DNA from: Autumnicola patrickiae
GTDB taxonomy: Bacteria; Bacteroidota; Bacteroidia; Flavobacteriales; Flavobacteriaceae
Assembly (NCBI RefSeq): GCF_031846525.1
Contig: NZ_JAVRHM010000021.1
Location: 1-64,000, forward strand
Direction of reading: 5' to 3'
DNA: 64,000 bases
Under the pieces are notes generated by a model. The model saw only the letters and a program-made list of their open reading frames with translations. It had not been told where the DNA came from and did no database searches. This document shows positions 33,860-43,600 of the stretch, in pieces. The position numbers were made by a program, and so were the translations under genes. The number at the start of each line of letters is the position of its first letter. Positions within the stretch are counted from its first letter, which is position 1.

Positions 33860-36343
33860 ATGGCAAAAAAGGGTGAGAAATTAGGAAAAAGATGGCCATT
33901 ATATTCTGTGGAAGATGGCTTCATTTTATCAAAAAAGGGGGATGTTACTTTTGGGTTTCAGGTTGATCTGCCAGAAATATTCACCTTAAGTACGGAGGAT
34001 TACAAAAACATTCATTCTTCCTGGACAAAGGCTATAAAGTCGCTTCCTGAACAAACTGTAGTTCACAAACAGGATTGGTTTTTGGCTGAAAATTATTACC
34101 CGGAGCCCAGGGAGGCCGATAGCTATTTACAAAAAGCCTATAAGAATCACTTTTATGAACGCCCGTATTTGGATCATACCTGTTTCCTTTATATCACCCA
34201 TAAGCCAAAGAATAGAGCAAAGGTAAACTCCGGGAACTCGAATTTATTTTCAAAAACACTACCTCCTGATATCTCATTAAAGAAAGCGGTAAAAGATCAA
34301 TTCATTGATGATTTAAAACAAATGCAGGAAATTCTCGAATCCTCCGGGCATTTTAAACTTAGAGGATTAAGCAGTGATGAAATATGCGGAACTGATAAAA
34401 CAATTGGAACCCTGGAACAGTATGTTTTTCTTAAAAGTCCTAACCAGAATCCACTTTTGGATGATATAATTTTAAATGGATCGGTTCAAATTGGAGACAA
34501 TAAACCGGAAATTTATTCCCTAGCGGATCTGGAACATCTTCCTGAATTTACCGGACCTCGAATAACCTATGATGAATACTCATCGGATAAAAACAAATTT
34601 TCCATTGGTTTTGCAACCACCCTGGGATTGCTTTTAGACTGTAACCACGTCTATAACCAATACTTATATATCGATGATCAAAAGAAAATTGTTAGGGATC
34701 TAGAAAGGAAAGTAAACAGTTTACATTCCTTTTCAGAAGGAAGTAGGTACAATGCTATTACCAGAGATAGCGTAAATGAATACTTGAACGAGTACACCAC
34801 GGAGCATCAAAGACCTGTCCGGGCTCACTTTAATTTAATCGCCTGGGGAAATGACCTGATGGACAACCAGGAGATCCGTAATAAAGTATCATCAGCAATA
34901 TCAAAAATAGAGGCTACTCCCAAAATTGAAAGTGTTGCAGCTGGTCAACTGTACTGGGCCGGTATTCCTGGAAACGAAGCTGAATTACCGCTCAATGATA
35001 CGTTTTTGACTTTCGTAGATCAAGCGGTTTGCTTTTTTAACAATGAAACCAATTACCGTAGTTCCAAATCTCCATTAGGGTTAAAACTAGGGGAGCGCAT
35101 TAGTGGCAAACCTGTTCATATTGACCTCTCGGATGAACCCTGGAGAAAAGGAATTATCAATAACAGGAACAAATTTGTGTTGGGTCCTTCAGGTTCCGGG
35201 AAGTCTTTTATTATGAATAAAATAATGAGTAGTTATTATGATGATGGCGCTCATATCGTTCTTATTGATGTTGGGGACTCTTACCAGGGGCTATGCAAGA
35301 AGGTTGGAGGGCATTACTTTACTTATCAGGAAGATGATCCTATCCAGTTTAATCCATTTTATATTTCAGAAAATGATAATATGGACACCGAAAAAAAGGA
35401 GTCACTAAAGGCACTGCTTTTGTCTCTGTGGAAAAAAGACGCCGGAGACCACACCAGGTCAGAATACGTAGGCTTGTCTAATTCCCTTAGAATGTATTAT
35501 GAGTATCTGGAACAAAACTCAGAAGTCTTTCCTTGCTTTAACTCGTACTATGAGTTTATTGTAAATAATTATAAAGCTTATCTGGAAAAGGAAAAGGTCC
35601 GAGACAAGGAATTTGATATAAAAAACTACCTGTATAACCTGGAGCCTTATTATAAGGGAGGGGAATTTGACTACTTGTTAAATGCTACGCAGAATCTTAA
35701 TATTATGGATCAGCGGTTTATCGTTTTTGAGCTTGATAATATCAAAGACCATCCAATTCTCTTTCCAGTGGTCACCCTTATGATTATGGAAATTTTCATC
35801 AATAAAATGAGAAAATTAAAGGGTTTAAAGAAAATTATTGCCATTGAAGAAGCCTGGAAAGCTATCGCAAAAGAAGGGATGGCTGAATATATCAAATACC
35901 TTTTCAAAACTGTCAGGAAATTCAATGGGGAAGCCATTGTGGTAACCCAGGAGGTGGAAGATATCCTTTCTTCTCCAATAGTCAAGAATGCTATTATTAA
36001 TAATAGTGATTGTAAGATCCTGCTGGATCAAAGCAAATTTGAAAATAAATTCCAGGAGATTGAAGCACTTCTGGGACTCACCAATAAAGAAACACAGCAG
36101 GTGCTTTCGATTAATAAAAACAATGATCCTACAAAGAAATATAGAGAAGTCTTTATCTCTCTGGGGGGAACATATTCAAGGGTTTATAGAACTGAAGTTT
36201 CCCTGGAGGAATATTTAACTTTTACTACGGAGAAGACAGAAAAAGTAAAACTTTTCGAATTCATAAATGATGCCGGAGGGGATTACGATTTGGGATTAAA
36301 AAATATGGCCAGGGCCATCAGAAGTAAGGAATTAAATCTATAG
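33860..36343 (+). CDS. traG: TraG, VirB4-family conjugation ATPase
   Basis: An 827-residue ATPase. Walker A is GPSGSGKS near residues 442-449, the Walker B region is KKIIAIEEAWKAIA, and VVTQEVEDI / NNSDCKILLDQS are the usual motifs after it. The N-terminal half is the VirB4-type domain that docks on the channel. It energises assembly of the secretion apparatus. Length and position directly after traF match CTnDOT-type traG. Confidence 0.92.
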   Translation: MAKKGEKLGKRWPLYSVEDGFILSKKGDVTFGFQVDLPEIFTLSTEDYKNIHSSWTKAIKSLPEQTVVHKQDWFLAENYYPEPREADSYLQKAYKNHFYERPYLDHTCFLYITHKPKNRAKVNSGNSNLFSKTLPPDISLKKAVKDQFIDDLKQMQEILESSGHFKLRGLSSDEICGTDKTIGTLEQYVFLKSPNQNPLLDDIILNGSVQIGDNKPEIYSLADLEHLPEFTGPRITYDEYSSDKNKFSIGFATTLGLLLDCNHVYNQYLYIDDQKKIVRDLERKVNSLHSFSEGSRYNAITRDSVNEYLNEYTTEHQRPVRAHFNLIAWGNDLMDNQEIRNKVSSAISKIEATPKIESVAAGQLYWAGIPGNEAELPLNDTFLTFVDQAVCFFNNETNYRSSKSPLGLKLGERISGKPVHIDLSDEPWRKGIINNRNKFVLGPSGSGKSFIMNKIMSSYYDDGAHIVLIDVGDSYQGLCKKVGGHYFTYQEDDPIQFNPFYISENDNMDTEKKESLKALLLSLWKKDAGDHTRSEYVGLSNSLRMYYEYLEQNSEVFPCFNSYYEFIVNNYKAYLEKEKVRDKEFDIKNYLYNLEPYYKGGEFDYLLNATQNLNIMDQRFIVFELDNIKDHPILFPVVTLMIMEIFINKMRKLKGLKKIIAIEEAWKAIAKEGMAEYIKYLFKTVRKFNGEAIVVTQEVEDILSSPIVKNAIINNSDCKILLDQSKFENKFQEIEALLGLTNKETQQVLSINKNNDPTKKYREVFISLGGTYSRVYRTEVSLEEYLTFTTEKTEKVKLFEFINDAGGDYDLGLKNMARAIRSKELNL

Positions 36344-36345
36344 AT

Positions 36346-37119
36346 ATGAAAAGCTTAACTCCCTTTCTCGTGCTGCTTTTGACTTCCCTAAGCATTGATT
36401 CCTATGCTGCTAATAAAGAGAGCACCCTAGATCTTGGACGTTACCAGGAGTATAGACTTATTAATTCAGTCGCCATCGATAATACCTATGTGGCCAATGC
36501 TGATTTCATGGTGGTCAATCCTATTCTAATAATAATCAAAGAAGGGATTAAAAAGGTCATCAGGGCTATGGATCTGGTAATGCAGCGGTTCCAGAAACAG
36601 TTCTTAAGGATACAGGTGGCCACTGAAGAACTAAAAAACCAAATGAGCAAACTAAAACTTGATGAGATTAATCATTGGGTTAATGAAAAAAGGGAAATAT
36701 TTGATAAATACTATGCTGAATTATGGACCATTAAGGCCAAGATTGACCAAATCCAATCAATAAAAAATGCCATAGCATCCCAGGCTCAACTAATTACCAG
36801 GTTTACTCAAATATTCACAAATTTTAGAAATGATGAATACTTTTCACAAGATGAACTTGATTTGATCAATGAGGTGTACATGGGAATGTTAAGCGAGAAT
36901 GTAGATGTCATTACCTCTATAAATCTATTAATTACCGACAGTAGATTGCAAATGCAGGATGGAGAGCGCCTGCAGCTTATTGAAGAATCATTGGATAAAA
37001 TTGAAAGGGTCTCTGCGGATTTCAATGATTTTACAGGCTATATTACCTCTATCTCATTGGGAAGGGCTAAGGAGAATGGGGAATTAGATTTGATGAAATC
37101 CTACTATGGCATTCAATGA
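36346..37119 (+). CDS. Exported transfer protein, paralogue 1 of 3
   Basis: A 257-residue protein with a signal peptide (residues 1-21) and a helical body with a predicted coiled coil. The C-terminal part carries ITDSRLQMQDGERLQLIEESLDKI, which resembles segments in the genes at 37116 and 38209. It may correspond to the DUF4141/TraI-type periplasmic component of Bacteroidetes systems; exact family not certain. Starts 2 bp after traG. Confidence 0.7.
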   Translation: MKSLTPFLVLLLTSLSIDSYAANKESTLDLGRYQEYRLINSVAIDNTYVANADFMVVNPILIIIKEGIKKVIRAMDLVMQRFQKQFLRIQVATEELKNQMSKLKLDEINHWVNEKREIFDKYYAELWTIKAKIDQIQSIKNAIASQAQLITRFTQIFTNFRNDEYFSQDELDLINEVYMGMLSENVDVITSINLLITDSRLQMQDGERLQLIEESLDKIERVSADFNDFTGYITSISLGRAKENGELDLMKSYYGIQ

Positions 37120-37793
37120 AAATAGGTTATAAAAATATCATCCTAATCCTGCTGCTCTTCCTGGGGGGACATAATCTTTCTGCTCAGGATGACACCTGGA
37201 CTCCTAAAACAAAAGAGATCCTGAAACAGCGAAAAACCCGGCTAAGTTATATGTACGAGTTTATAGCTCTATCCATTGTAAAAAAGCAACTTAATAAAAA
37301 TTTCTCCACGCAGTCTCAAAAAGGGCTGGATAACATACACAGCCATAAAGATGAGAATTACTTTCAGGACAACCAATATATTGTAAGCCTTAGCAAAGTC
37401 CCACCCTTTATAGCTGAATCTCCATTTCTCAAAAACATTTTAGAGAACCACCAGTATATTTTATCGATCTCTAGCGAGACACAAAATGATTTGGAAGATA
37501 ATGAAGTATATATAACTCCGGAACAGCTACAATTTTACACAAATGCCTTTGAAGGGTTACTCACTCATTTGGAAAAAGATATTGATGAATTGAATATGGT
37601 TGTGATTGAAAATGAAATGAACCTTAAAGATGATGAACGTCTCAATAGGCTTATGGCCATTTCCGAGGAATCAAACCAAAAGAGAAAATATGCTTCAATG
37701 CTCTCCAGAAGATCTACTATAGGAATTTTAAGTAGGATAAATACCGATAAAGAAAGTCAAATCCAAAACTCAGAAATCAATTATGAAAACTAA
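37116..37793 (+). CDS. Exported transfer protein, paralogue 2 of 3
   Basis: A 225-residue protein with a signal peptide (ending near LSAQ) and a helical body. The segment VIENEMNLKDDERLNRLMAI aligns with the DDER motif of its two neighbours. It overlaps the previous stop by 4 bp and the lipoprotein start by 11 bp. Periplasmic part of the channel is inferred. Confidence 0.65.
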   Translation: MKIGYKNIILILLLFLGGHNLSAQDDTWTPKTKEILKQRKTRLSYMYEFIALSIVKKQLNKNFSTQSQKGLDNIHSHKDENYFQDNQYIVSLSKVPPFIAESPFLKNILENHQYILSISSETQNDLEDNEVYITPEQLQFYTNAFEGLLTHLEKDIDELNMVVIENEMNLKDDERLNRLMAISEESNQKRKYASMLSRRSTIGILSRINTDKESQIQNSEINYEN

Positions 37794-38166
37794 ATTTTTA
37801 TTAATTCTCTCGATCGCAATCTTAGCATTATCCTGTAAGAACACAGAAAAAGAAAAAAATATATCCTCAAACATAGAGGGGATATATGTCCATAAGAAAG
37901 GACCTAACAAGTTCAATGATGGCTATACAAATACATTAACTGTTTCCCATGTTGAAGAAAACAAATACGGGATTGAATTTAAAGATATTAAAGCTGACGA
38001 ACCAGACAATCCTGTAATTGAGTATCACGAGTATGAATACAGACCAGAAAAGAAAATTCTTTATTTGGAAACCATTGTTGGTACATCAACCTATCAATTT
38101 TCCGAAGACTTCAAAACATTGACACATTTAGATGGTGTTCAAAATATTGAGCATGTAAAGCAATAA
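37783..38166 (+). CDS. Lipoprotein inside the transfer operon
   Basis: A 127-residue protein with a lipobox (LALSC, cysteine 18) and a small beta-rich domain (GIYVHKKGPNKF...LTVSHVEENKYGIEF...). It lies within the operon, between two related channel proteins. Small outer-membrane lipoproteins in such positions often provide entry exclusion, but that is only an inference here. Confidence 0.65.
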   Translation: MKTKFLLILSIAILALSCKNTEKEKNISSNIEGIYVHKKGPNKFNDGYTNTLTVSHVEENKYGIEFKDIKADEPDNPVIEYHEYEYRPEKKILYLETIVGTSTYQFSEDFKTLTHLDGVQNIEHVKQ

Positions 38167-38208
38167 AAGAAAGGTTAAACAGCTCCTTTGGCAATAAAAT
38201 CAAAGAGT

Positions 38209-38841
38209 ATGAAAAAATATTTATTCATTCTGGTGCTCTCCATTATTCCCTTTAACGGAATAGCCCAATCTTATGATGCACAGGTGCTGTTGCTTAATTA
38301 TGAGAAATACCTGGAAATAAAAAAGACAACGGAAGAAATTAAAAAAGGGTATGAAATTTTGAAAGATGGATATGAGCGTATCAATAATGTAGCTTCCGGA
38401 GATTATGATTTACACAAGGCCTTTTTAGATGGATTAAAAAGCGTCAGCCCACAAGTTCAGCAATACTATAAAGTGGCCGAGATAATTAATAAGCAAAAAT
38501 ACATCGTAGATCACTATTCAGATTTTTTTGGTTATGTGAATGGTACTGATTATTTCAACCCGGAAGAAGTGGAATATTTAAAACATATTCTAGATAACCT
38601 GGTAAGTGATTCTGTGGAGCAGACCGAACGCCTATTAATGGTTATCACAGCTTCGGAAATGAATATGACCGATGATGAGCGAATGAAAAATATTGATCGA
38701 ATTCATACCGAAGTTTCCAACCAGGTTGAGTTTATGAATGTACTGGATAAACGAATATTTAAAATAGCCCGTGGTCGAGATACTGAAAATATAGAGCTGG
38801 AGATAAGTAACGAAATTAATAAATACAATGGAGACAACTAA
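38209..38841 (+). CDS. Exported transfer protein, paralogue 3 of 3
   Basis: A 210-residue protein from ATG 38209 (an in-frame TTG 21 bases upstream is less likely because the signal peptide MKKYLFILVLSIIPFNGIAQ starts here). VITASEMNMTDDERMKNIDRI shares the DDER motif with the genes at 36346 and 37116. It overlaps traJ by 14 bp. Confidence 0.68.
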   Translation: MKKYLFILVLSIIPFNGIAQSYDAQVLLLNYEKYLEIKKTTEEIKKGYEILKDGYERINNVASGDYDLHKAFLDGLKSVSPQVQQYYKVAEIINKQKYIVDHYSDFFGYVNGTDYFNPEEVEYLKHILDNLVSDSVEQTERLLMVITASEMNMTDDERMKNIDRIHTEVSNQVEFMNVLDKRIFKIARGRDTENIELEISNEINKYNGDN

Positions 38842-40006
38842 AAATCATCTTACCGCAATAGCTCCAGTCATGTTCCTGATAGTTATTCTAATTCCGGGAA
38901 CGGGTTTTGCTCAGTCAAGCGATTGGGCTGATTCTATCGGAGGATTTACCGAAGGGATGCGAGGTCTCCACGGAACCATTACCAACATGTACCAACAACA
39001 AAAGGGACAAATGGGTGGTATGATACGGGCAGTATCAACCATATTGGCTCTTGGTATTGTATTTTATATTTTTTCAAGAATATGGCGATCCCTACTTGCT
39101 GCAGAACCTATTGATTTTTGGAGCTTATTAAAACCTATTGGCGTTTTCTTTTTAGTGCTTTCTTATCCGGTTATTTTACAGTTAACAGAACTCTGTCTAA
39201 GCCCAATTAATGGTGTTACCGAGACTATGAGTTTTGCGAGTTATGAGCGGATGATTGAGGCCAGAAAACGGAATATTAGGAATTCCGAAGAGTACCAAAT
39301 GTACATTGGTGACGATGGGGAAGGGAAATTCGAGGAATACTATGAAAAATATAAAGATGGAGAGAGTGATGCACTTGGAGTAAAAAAAATGGCTGCTAAT
39401 CTTTCATTTGCTGCGGAAGGTGCCCTATTAAAAATGCAGTACAAATTTAAAATGATCATCGCTGAATTACTGCGCCTCTTTTATGAAGCGGCCATTTTAT
39501 GTATCAATTTTATACGCACTTTTTATTTGATTATCCTGGCAATTCTAGGTCCAATAGCATTTGCTCTTATGATCTTTCCAGGCTTTAGCAATATGCCGTT
39601 TCATTGGTTGGGGCAATTTATTTCAAAATGGTTGTGGTTACCCATTGCAAATATTCTGGCCACGATGCTCAATACCATTCAAGAGCAAATGATTATTACC
39701 TCTGAAACTGCGGGGCAGATAGGGGATAGTGGATTTTTTTCACCCACAGATTTCAGTAACCTGGTATTCCTTCTCATTGGTATTGTCGCTTTCTTTTGTG
39801 TTCCTTCAGTGGCCTCAATGGCTGTTCAAGTTTCGGGGGCTGCTGCCGGAGCTCTAAACAGCAAGTTTTCGAAAACCGGAAGTACAGTTCAAGCAGCTGC
39901 TGGAATAGCATCAGGTGGAGTTGGAACAGCTGTACAAGCTGGAAAAATGGCAGTATCTAAAGGAAAAGAAGCTATAGGAAGCGCAGCTGCAAGAATAAGA
40001 GGTTAA
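38828..40006 (+). CDS. traJ: TraJ, VirB6/TrbL-like membrane protein
   Basis: A 392-residue polytopic membrane protein: a signal-like N-terminus, about six hydrophobic segments (for example AVSTILALGIVFYIF, FFLVLSYPVILQL, TFYLIILAILGPIAFALMIFPG, NLVFLLIGIVAFFCVPSVASM) and an Ala/Gly-rich C-terminus. Layout, size and place before traK match CTnDOT-type TraJ, the inner-membrane channel core. Confidence 0.85.
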   Translation: METTKNHLTAIAPVMFLIVILIPGTGFAQSSDWADSIGGFTEGMRGLHGTITNMYQQQKGQMGGMIRAVSTILALGIVFYIFSRIWRSLLAAEPIDFWSLLKPIGVFFLVLSYPVILQLTELCLSPINGVTETMSFASYERMIEARKRNIRNSEEYQMYIGDDGEGKFEEYYEKYKDGESDALGVKKMAANLSFAAEGALLKMQYKFKMIIAELLRLFYEAAILCINFIRTFYLIILAILGPIAFALMIFPGFSNMPFHWLGQFISKWLWLPIANILATMLNTIQEQMIITSETAGQIGDSGFFSPTDFSNLVFLLIGIVAFFCVPSVASMAVQVSGAAAGALNSKFSKTGSTVQAAAGIASGGVGTAVQAGKMAVSKGKEAIGSAAARIRG

Positions 40007-40028
40007 TCTATAATTAAAAACAAAGACT

Positions 40029-40670
40029 ATGTTCCAATCAATGAAAAACATTCAATCGGCCTTCTCTTATGTAAAGTCATTTACTTTAATAATTATAGTA
40101 GGTTGTTTAAGCATTACGTTTTATGCCGTGATGAAAACTAACCAAATTTCCCAAATGTCCAAACAACAAATGTTGGTTATGGATACCAGTGGAAATATTC
40201 AAACAGCTTCCCTCACCTCCAGGGCAAATAATTTGGAAATAGAGGGAATGGCTCATTTAAAAAATTTCCATCATCTTTTTTTCAGCTTTGATCCAGAAAG
40301 AGCCATAATTCAAAAAAACAGGGAGCAATGGTCTTATCTCGCTGATGAATCGGTAGTAGTGCAATTTGGTAAAATGGAGGAGCAAGGCTTCTTTCAAAAT
40401 GTAGTTGCCGGATCTATCTCCTCTAGATTAGACATCGAGGATATAAAAATTGAGAAAACCGATAATCCTCTCTACTTACAATTTGGGGTAAAAGGAAAAC
40501 AACGTTTGATACGCTCCACCTCTATAGCCTATAGAAACCTTGAAACTTCTGGCCGGTTACGCATCCTAGAAAATAGAACTGAAAATAATCCCCACGGATT
40601 TATTATTGAAAACTGGAGGATTGTAGATAATTCCACTATTTCAACTGAAACTCGCTATGGAAGAAAATAA
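40029..40670 (+). CDS. traK: TraK, VirB8-like protein
   Basis: A 213-residue protein with one N-terminal membrane helix (SFTLIIIVGCLSITFYAVM) and a periplasmic NTF2-like domain (EGMAHLKNFHHLFFSFDP...), as in TraK of Bacteroidetes systems. Preceded by the common leader TAATTAAAAACAAAGAC (40011-40027). It overlaps traL by 14 bp. Confidence 0.87.
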   Translation: MFQSMKNIQSAFSYVKSFTLIIIVGCLSITFYAVMKTNQISQMSKQQMLVMDTSGNIQTASLTSRANNLEIEGMAHLKNFHHLFFSFDPERAIIQKNREQWSYLADESVVVQFGKMEEQGFFQNVVAGSISSRLDIEDIKIEKTDNPLYLQFGVKGKQRLIRSTSIAYRNLETSGRLRILENRTENNPHGFIIENWRIVDNSTISTETRYGRK

Positions 40671-41073
40671 AAAAACCACAGAAAAAGAGCTTGAGAAAGA
40701 AAGCCTGGTACTTACTATAAAAAAAAGTACTGCAGATCGATTGGTCACCTTCGACAATGGATTGAATGAAAAAACCAGATGGATATTTTATACTTCATTG
40801 GCACTAATTGTATTTAGCCTGCTCATATGGAACCTAGTAAGCAGTTTTAATCCAACCAAAAAGGGATATGAAATGTTAGGCCCGGAAATAACCACTAGAT
40901 ACAGCGAAGTAGAACTTCCCCAGGAACCTGATTATCTAAAATTAAAAGCTTTGAAAATAAATGCATTCCTGGACACATTAAGATCCAATCCGGAAACTAT
41001 TCATATTTATGATTCCATAATGATTACTCGGCCTGGATTAAAGGATTCCATCAATCTATATATGAACAGATAA
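40657..41073 (+). CDS. traL: TraL-like membrane protein
   Basis: A 138-residue protein with a charged N-terminus, a single membrane helix (WIFYTSLALIVFSLLIWNLV) and a short periplasmic part. Position between traK and traM and the size fit TraL; the match is mainly by synteny. Confidence 0.65.
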   Translation: MEENKKTTEKELEKESLVLTIKKSTADRLVTFDNGLNEKTRWIFYTSLALIVFSLLIWNLVSSFNPTKKGYEMLGPEITTRYSEVELPQEPDYLKLKALKINAFLDTLRSNPETIHIYDSIMITRPGLKDSINLYMNR

Positions 41074-41084
41074 AATAAAAAGCT

Positions 41085-42296
41085 ATGTCAGATCTCACTA
41101 GAAAAAGAACCGGGAAGTTTTTAATGTACGCCCAGGTCCCGATTATAATATTTTCGGTCTTCATATTCTCCCAGGTACGCACCACTTTCGGTGCAACTCC
41201 AGAAGACCAAAATAAAATAAGCAATAAAAGTGCTGGAGGTTTTAATATGGATCTTCCGGAACCAGTAATTGGGAATGCTCTAGATAAACTCTCATTAATA
41301 GAACGGGCCAGGGAGGATTCTATCAAAAAAGCAAAAGATTCAAAATCAGATTTCGGAATTTTTAATAAAAGCTCGCAGGAAATAGTTGCCCTGGATAACG
41401 CTGATCGAAATCGAGCACGAAGCGTGGAAGAATTACAGGCAAAATTAGATCAGGTTAATGCGGAACTTGATAATCGTAATACTAAGCCCACGCCCTCTAC
41501 AAGTTATGGTAATTCATATAGCTATGAAGATTTTAAGGCCCAACAAAAAGAAAAAGAGCTTCTTGAAATGGAAGGAATGGTAGCCCAAATGGAACAAACC
41601 GGATTAGAGGGGGCAAATCAGGAGCTAGACGATGTGAATCAAACCATGGACAAGATGGTTAAGGTAATGGAAATGGCCAGGGCTATGGAAGAAGGCCGAA
41701 GCCTGGAAAGCGAATTATCCAATCAGCCGGGAGAGGAAAGAAATGTCCTTGAAGTAAAAAAGGTTAAGGATGGATTTAGCGATTCAAATTCAAATCAATT
41801 CAATGAATTAGAAGATTATACAGATTACACCAGTATGGATAATACGTTTAAGGCTAGTTTCTTTACAGAGCAAACATTAATGAGCGGCTCAACGGTAAAG
41901 ATAAAACTGGACGAAGATCTCTTTGTAAATGAAATGACCATTCCCAAAAATACTTTTTTATACGGAAAAGTCGGCCTTTCCGGTGATCGTTTGAGGCTCA
42001 CCATTACCTCTATCAAATACAAAGAATATCTCTTTCCGGTTTCTCTGGTTGCATATGATTATGATGGAATGGAGGGAATTCATGTACCGGGATCTATCGA
42101 ACGTGATTTAGCAAAGAAGGAAACAAGTACATCTATACGAAGTATGGATTTTACAACAATGTCTTTTGATCAAACCGTGGAAGATAAAGCCATTGAATCG
42201 GGTTCTAACTTTGTAAAGGATTTATTTTCCCGGAAAGTACGTCTGGTAAAAGTAAAGGTAAAACCCCACCATAAAATTCTTCTTAAAAACAAGTAG
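41085..42296 (+). CDS. traM: TraM, VirB10/TrbI-like protein
   Basis: A 403-residue protein: N-terminal membrane helix (FLMYAQVPIIIFSVFIFSQV), a proline-poor helical, glutamine-rich linker, and a C-terminal beta domain (KASFFTEQTLMSGSTVKIKL...VPGSIERDLAKKE) of the type found in conjugative TraM. It would bridge inner and outer membranes and contact TraN. Confidence 0.87.
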   Translation: MSDLTRKRTGKFLMYAQVPIIIFSVFIFSQVRTTFGATPEDQNKISNKSAGGFNMDLPEPVIGNALDKLSLIERAREDSIKKAKDSKSDFGIFNKSSQEIVALDNADRNRARSVEELQAKLDQVNAELDNRNTKPTPSTSYGNSYSYEDFKAQQKEKELLEMEGMVAQMEQTGLEGANQELDDVNQTMDKMVKVMEMARAMEEGRSLESELSNQPGEERNVLEVKKVKDGFSDSNSNQFNELEDYTDYTSMDNTFKASFFTEQTLMSGSTVKIKLDEDLFVNEMTIPKNTFLYGKVGLSGDRLRLTITSIKYKEYLFPVSLVAYDYDGMEGIHVPGSIERDLAKKETSTSIRSMDFTTMSFDQTVEDKAIESGSNFVKDLFSRKVRLVKVKVKPHHKILLKNK

Positions 42297-42320
42297 TTAA
42301 ATAATTAAAAAACAAAGATC

Positions 42321-43328
42321 ATGAGATATCCAATAGTAATACTGCTATGCTTAATCCTTTCAACAAGCTGGGCTCAGAATAAAGAATTTGAAAATTCATC
42401 CATAACCATAAGTGCACAAATCAATCAGGAAAATGATAGTTTGAAACTTGTTCAGAATGCCCAGGAAAAAGAGCGCAAAGAAGCTCTCTACAAGGCTATT
42501 AAATATGAAGCCGTAAATACTTCCAGGGATTTCCCAAAAGCAGCGCTAATGGAACCGTATAATATTAGAATAACCACTTCAACCACTACTTCTTTAGTGT
42601 TTCCTACGAAAATAGTGGCTATAGATCGGGGGCTGGATAATATCCTATCTAAAAAAGTCGATGGTGTTGAAAATGTTTTAAAAATTAAAGCATCAACAGA
42701 ATTTTCCAGACCTAGTAATTTAACTGTGATTACCGAGGATGGACGTATCTATACCTTTACAGTGGTTTTTGAGGATTTTACTGAGCAATACGTTGTGGAT
42801 ATGAGAAAATTAGATAATGCAATGTCCGGTTCATTCTCGCAAAGCTCCAATAATTATGGTAGTGGAATAACATTCAATAATACCGGAATGAATTCTACTA
42901 TGATAGAAAATTTATCTAAAACGGTTCTTTCAAAGAAAACAAAGGTGCTGGATAGAGAACGGGAACACAATATTAAAATGTTTGTAAAACAGATATTTGT
43001 AAAAGATGGAATTGTGTTTTTCCCTGTACAAATCTTAAATCAGGGTGAAATGCAGTATGATATTGATCTTGTAAAATTTTTTGTGAGGGATAAAAAGAAA
43101 GTTAAGAGGACTGTTTCGCAGGTACTGGAATTGGAACCTTTATATGTATATAATGATAAGGAGGGAATTGAGCGTAAAAAATCCCTGACTCAGGTGTTTG
43201 CCTTTGACAAATTTACCTTAACCAAGGATAAAAAAATGGATATCATTTTATATGAAAAAAATGGTGGCCGAAATATTACCTGTACACTAAAATATAGAGA
43301 GATTAATAAAGCTGAATATTTAAACTAG
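42321..43328 (+). CDS. traN: TraN, VirB9-like protein (DUF4138)
   Basis: A 335-residue exported protein: signal peptide (1-18) and the DUF4138 layout (TTTSLVFPTKIVAIDRGLDNILSKKVDG near residue 90, then VRDKKKVKRTVSQV and ALDKFTLTKDKK-like strands). It forms the outer-membrane-proximal ring of the channel. It follows the common leader AATTAAAAAACAAAGATC and is the last gene before the terminator at 43368. Confidence 0.9.
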   Translation: MRYPIVILLCLILSTSWAQNKEFENSSITISAQINQENDSLKLVQNAQEKERKEALYKAIKYEAVNTSRDFPKAALMEPYNIRITTSTTTSLVFPTKIVAIDRGLDNILSKKVDGVENVLKIKASTEFSRPSNLTVITEDGRIYTFTVVFEDFTEQYVVDMRKLDNAMSGSFSQSSNNYGSGITFNNTGMNSTMIENLSKTVLSKKTKVLDREREHNIKMFVKQIFVKDGIVFFPVQILNQGEMQYDIDLVKFFVRDKKKVKRTVSQVLELEPLYVYNDKEGIERKKSLTQVFAFDKFTLTKDKKMDIILYEKNGGRNITCTLKYREINKAEYLN

Positions 43329-43367
43329 TTGGTTATCACACAATACTTAACTAATTCACTTTATTTG

Positions 43368-43396
43368 ATAATCCCCTCTGGCCAGGGGATTATTTT
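43368..43396 (+). terminator. Terminator of the transfer operon
   Basis: A 10-bp stem ATAATCCCCT / AGGGGATTAT around CTGGCC, followed by TTTTC, 40 bp after the traN stop. Confidence 0.88.
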
Positions 43397-43569
43397 CTTA
43401 CGACTTTATCTGTTTCTAATCTGGGATTCAAAGTCAAAGGAAAACTTCAAACAACAAAAGCAAAAAAGGGATATAGGATAGAAGTTATGATCATTGGATG
43501 CTAATTGGATAATCTGAAAATCATTATATTAAAAATCCCCTAAATTAGCAGCTATAATGGATATAAATG

Positions 43570-43600
43570 TACTAGTGCATTTATACGTACGTTGTGAGGC
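43570..43600 (+). repeat. Cassette-like element A: 3' half of an attC-like site
   Basis: AGTGCATTTATACGTACGTT followed by GTGAGGC resembles the 3' ends of elements B, D and F (ACTGTTTTTATA...ACGTT). Its own 5' half is missing. The terminal GTTGTGAGGC (43591-43600) is the exact inverse of GCCTCACAAC at 43892. Confidence 0.5.
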
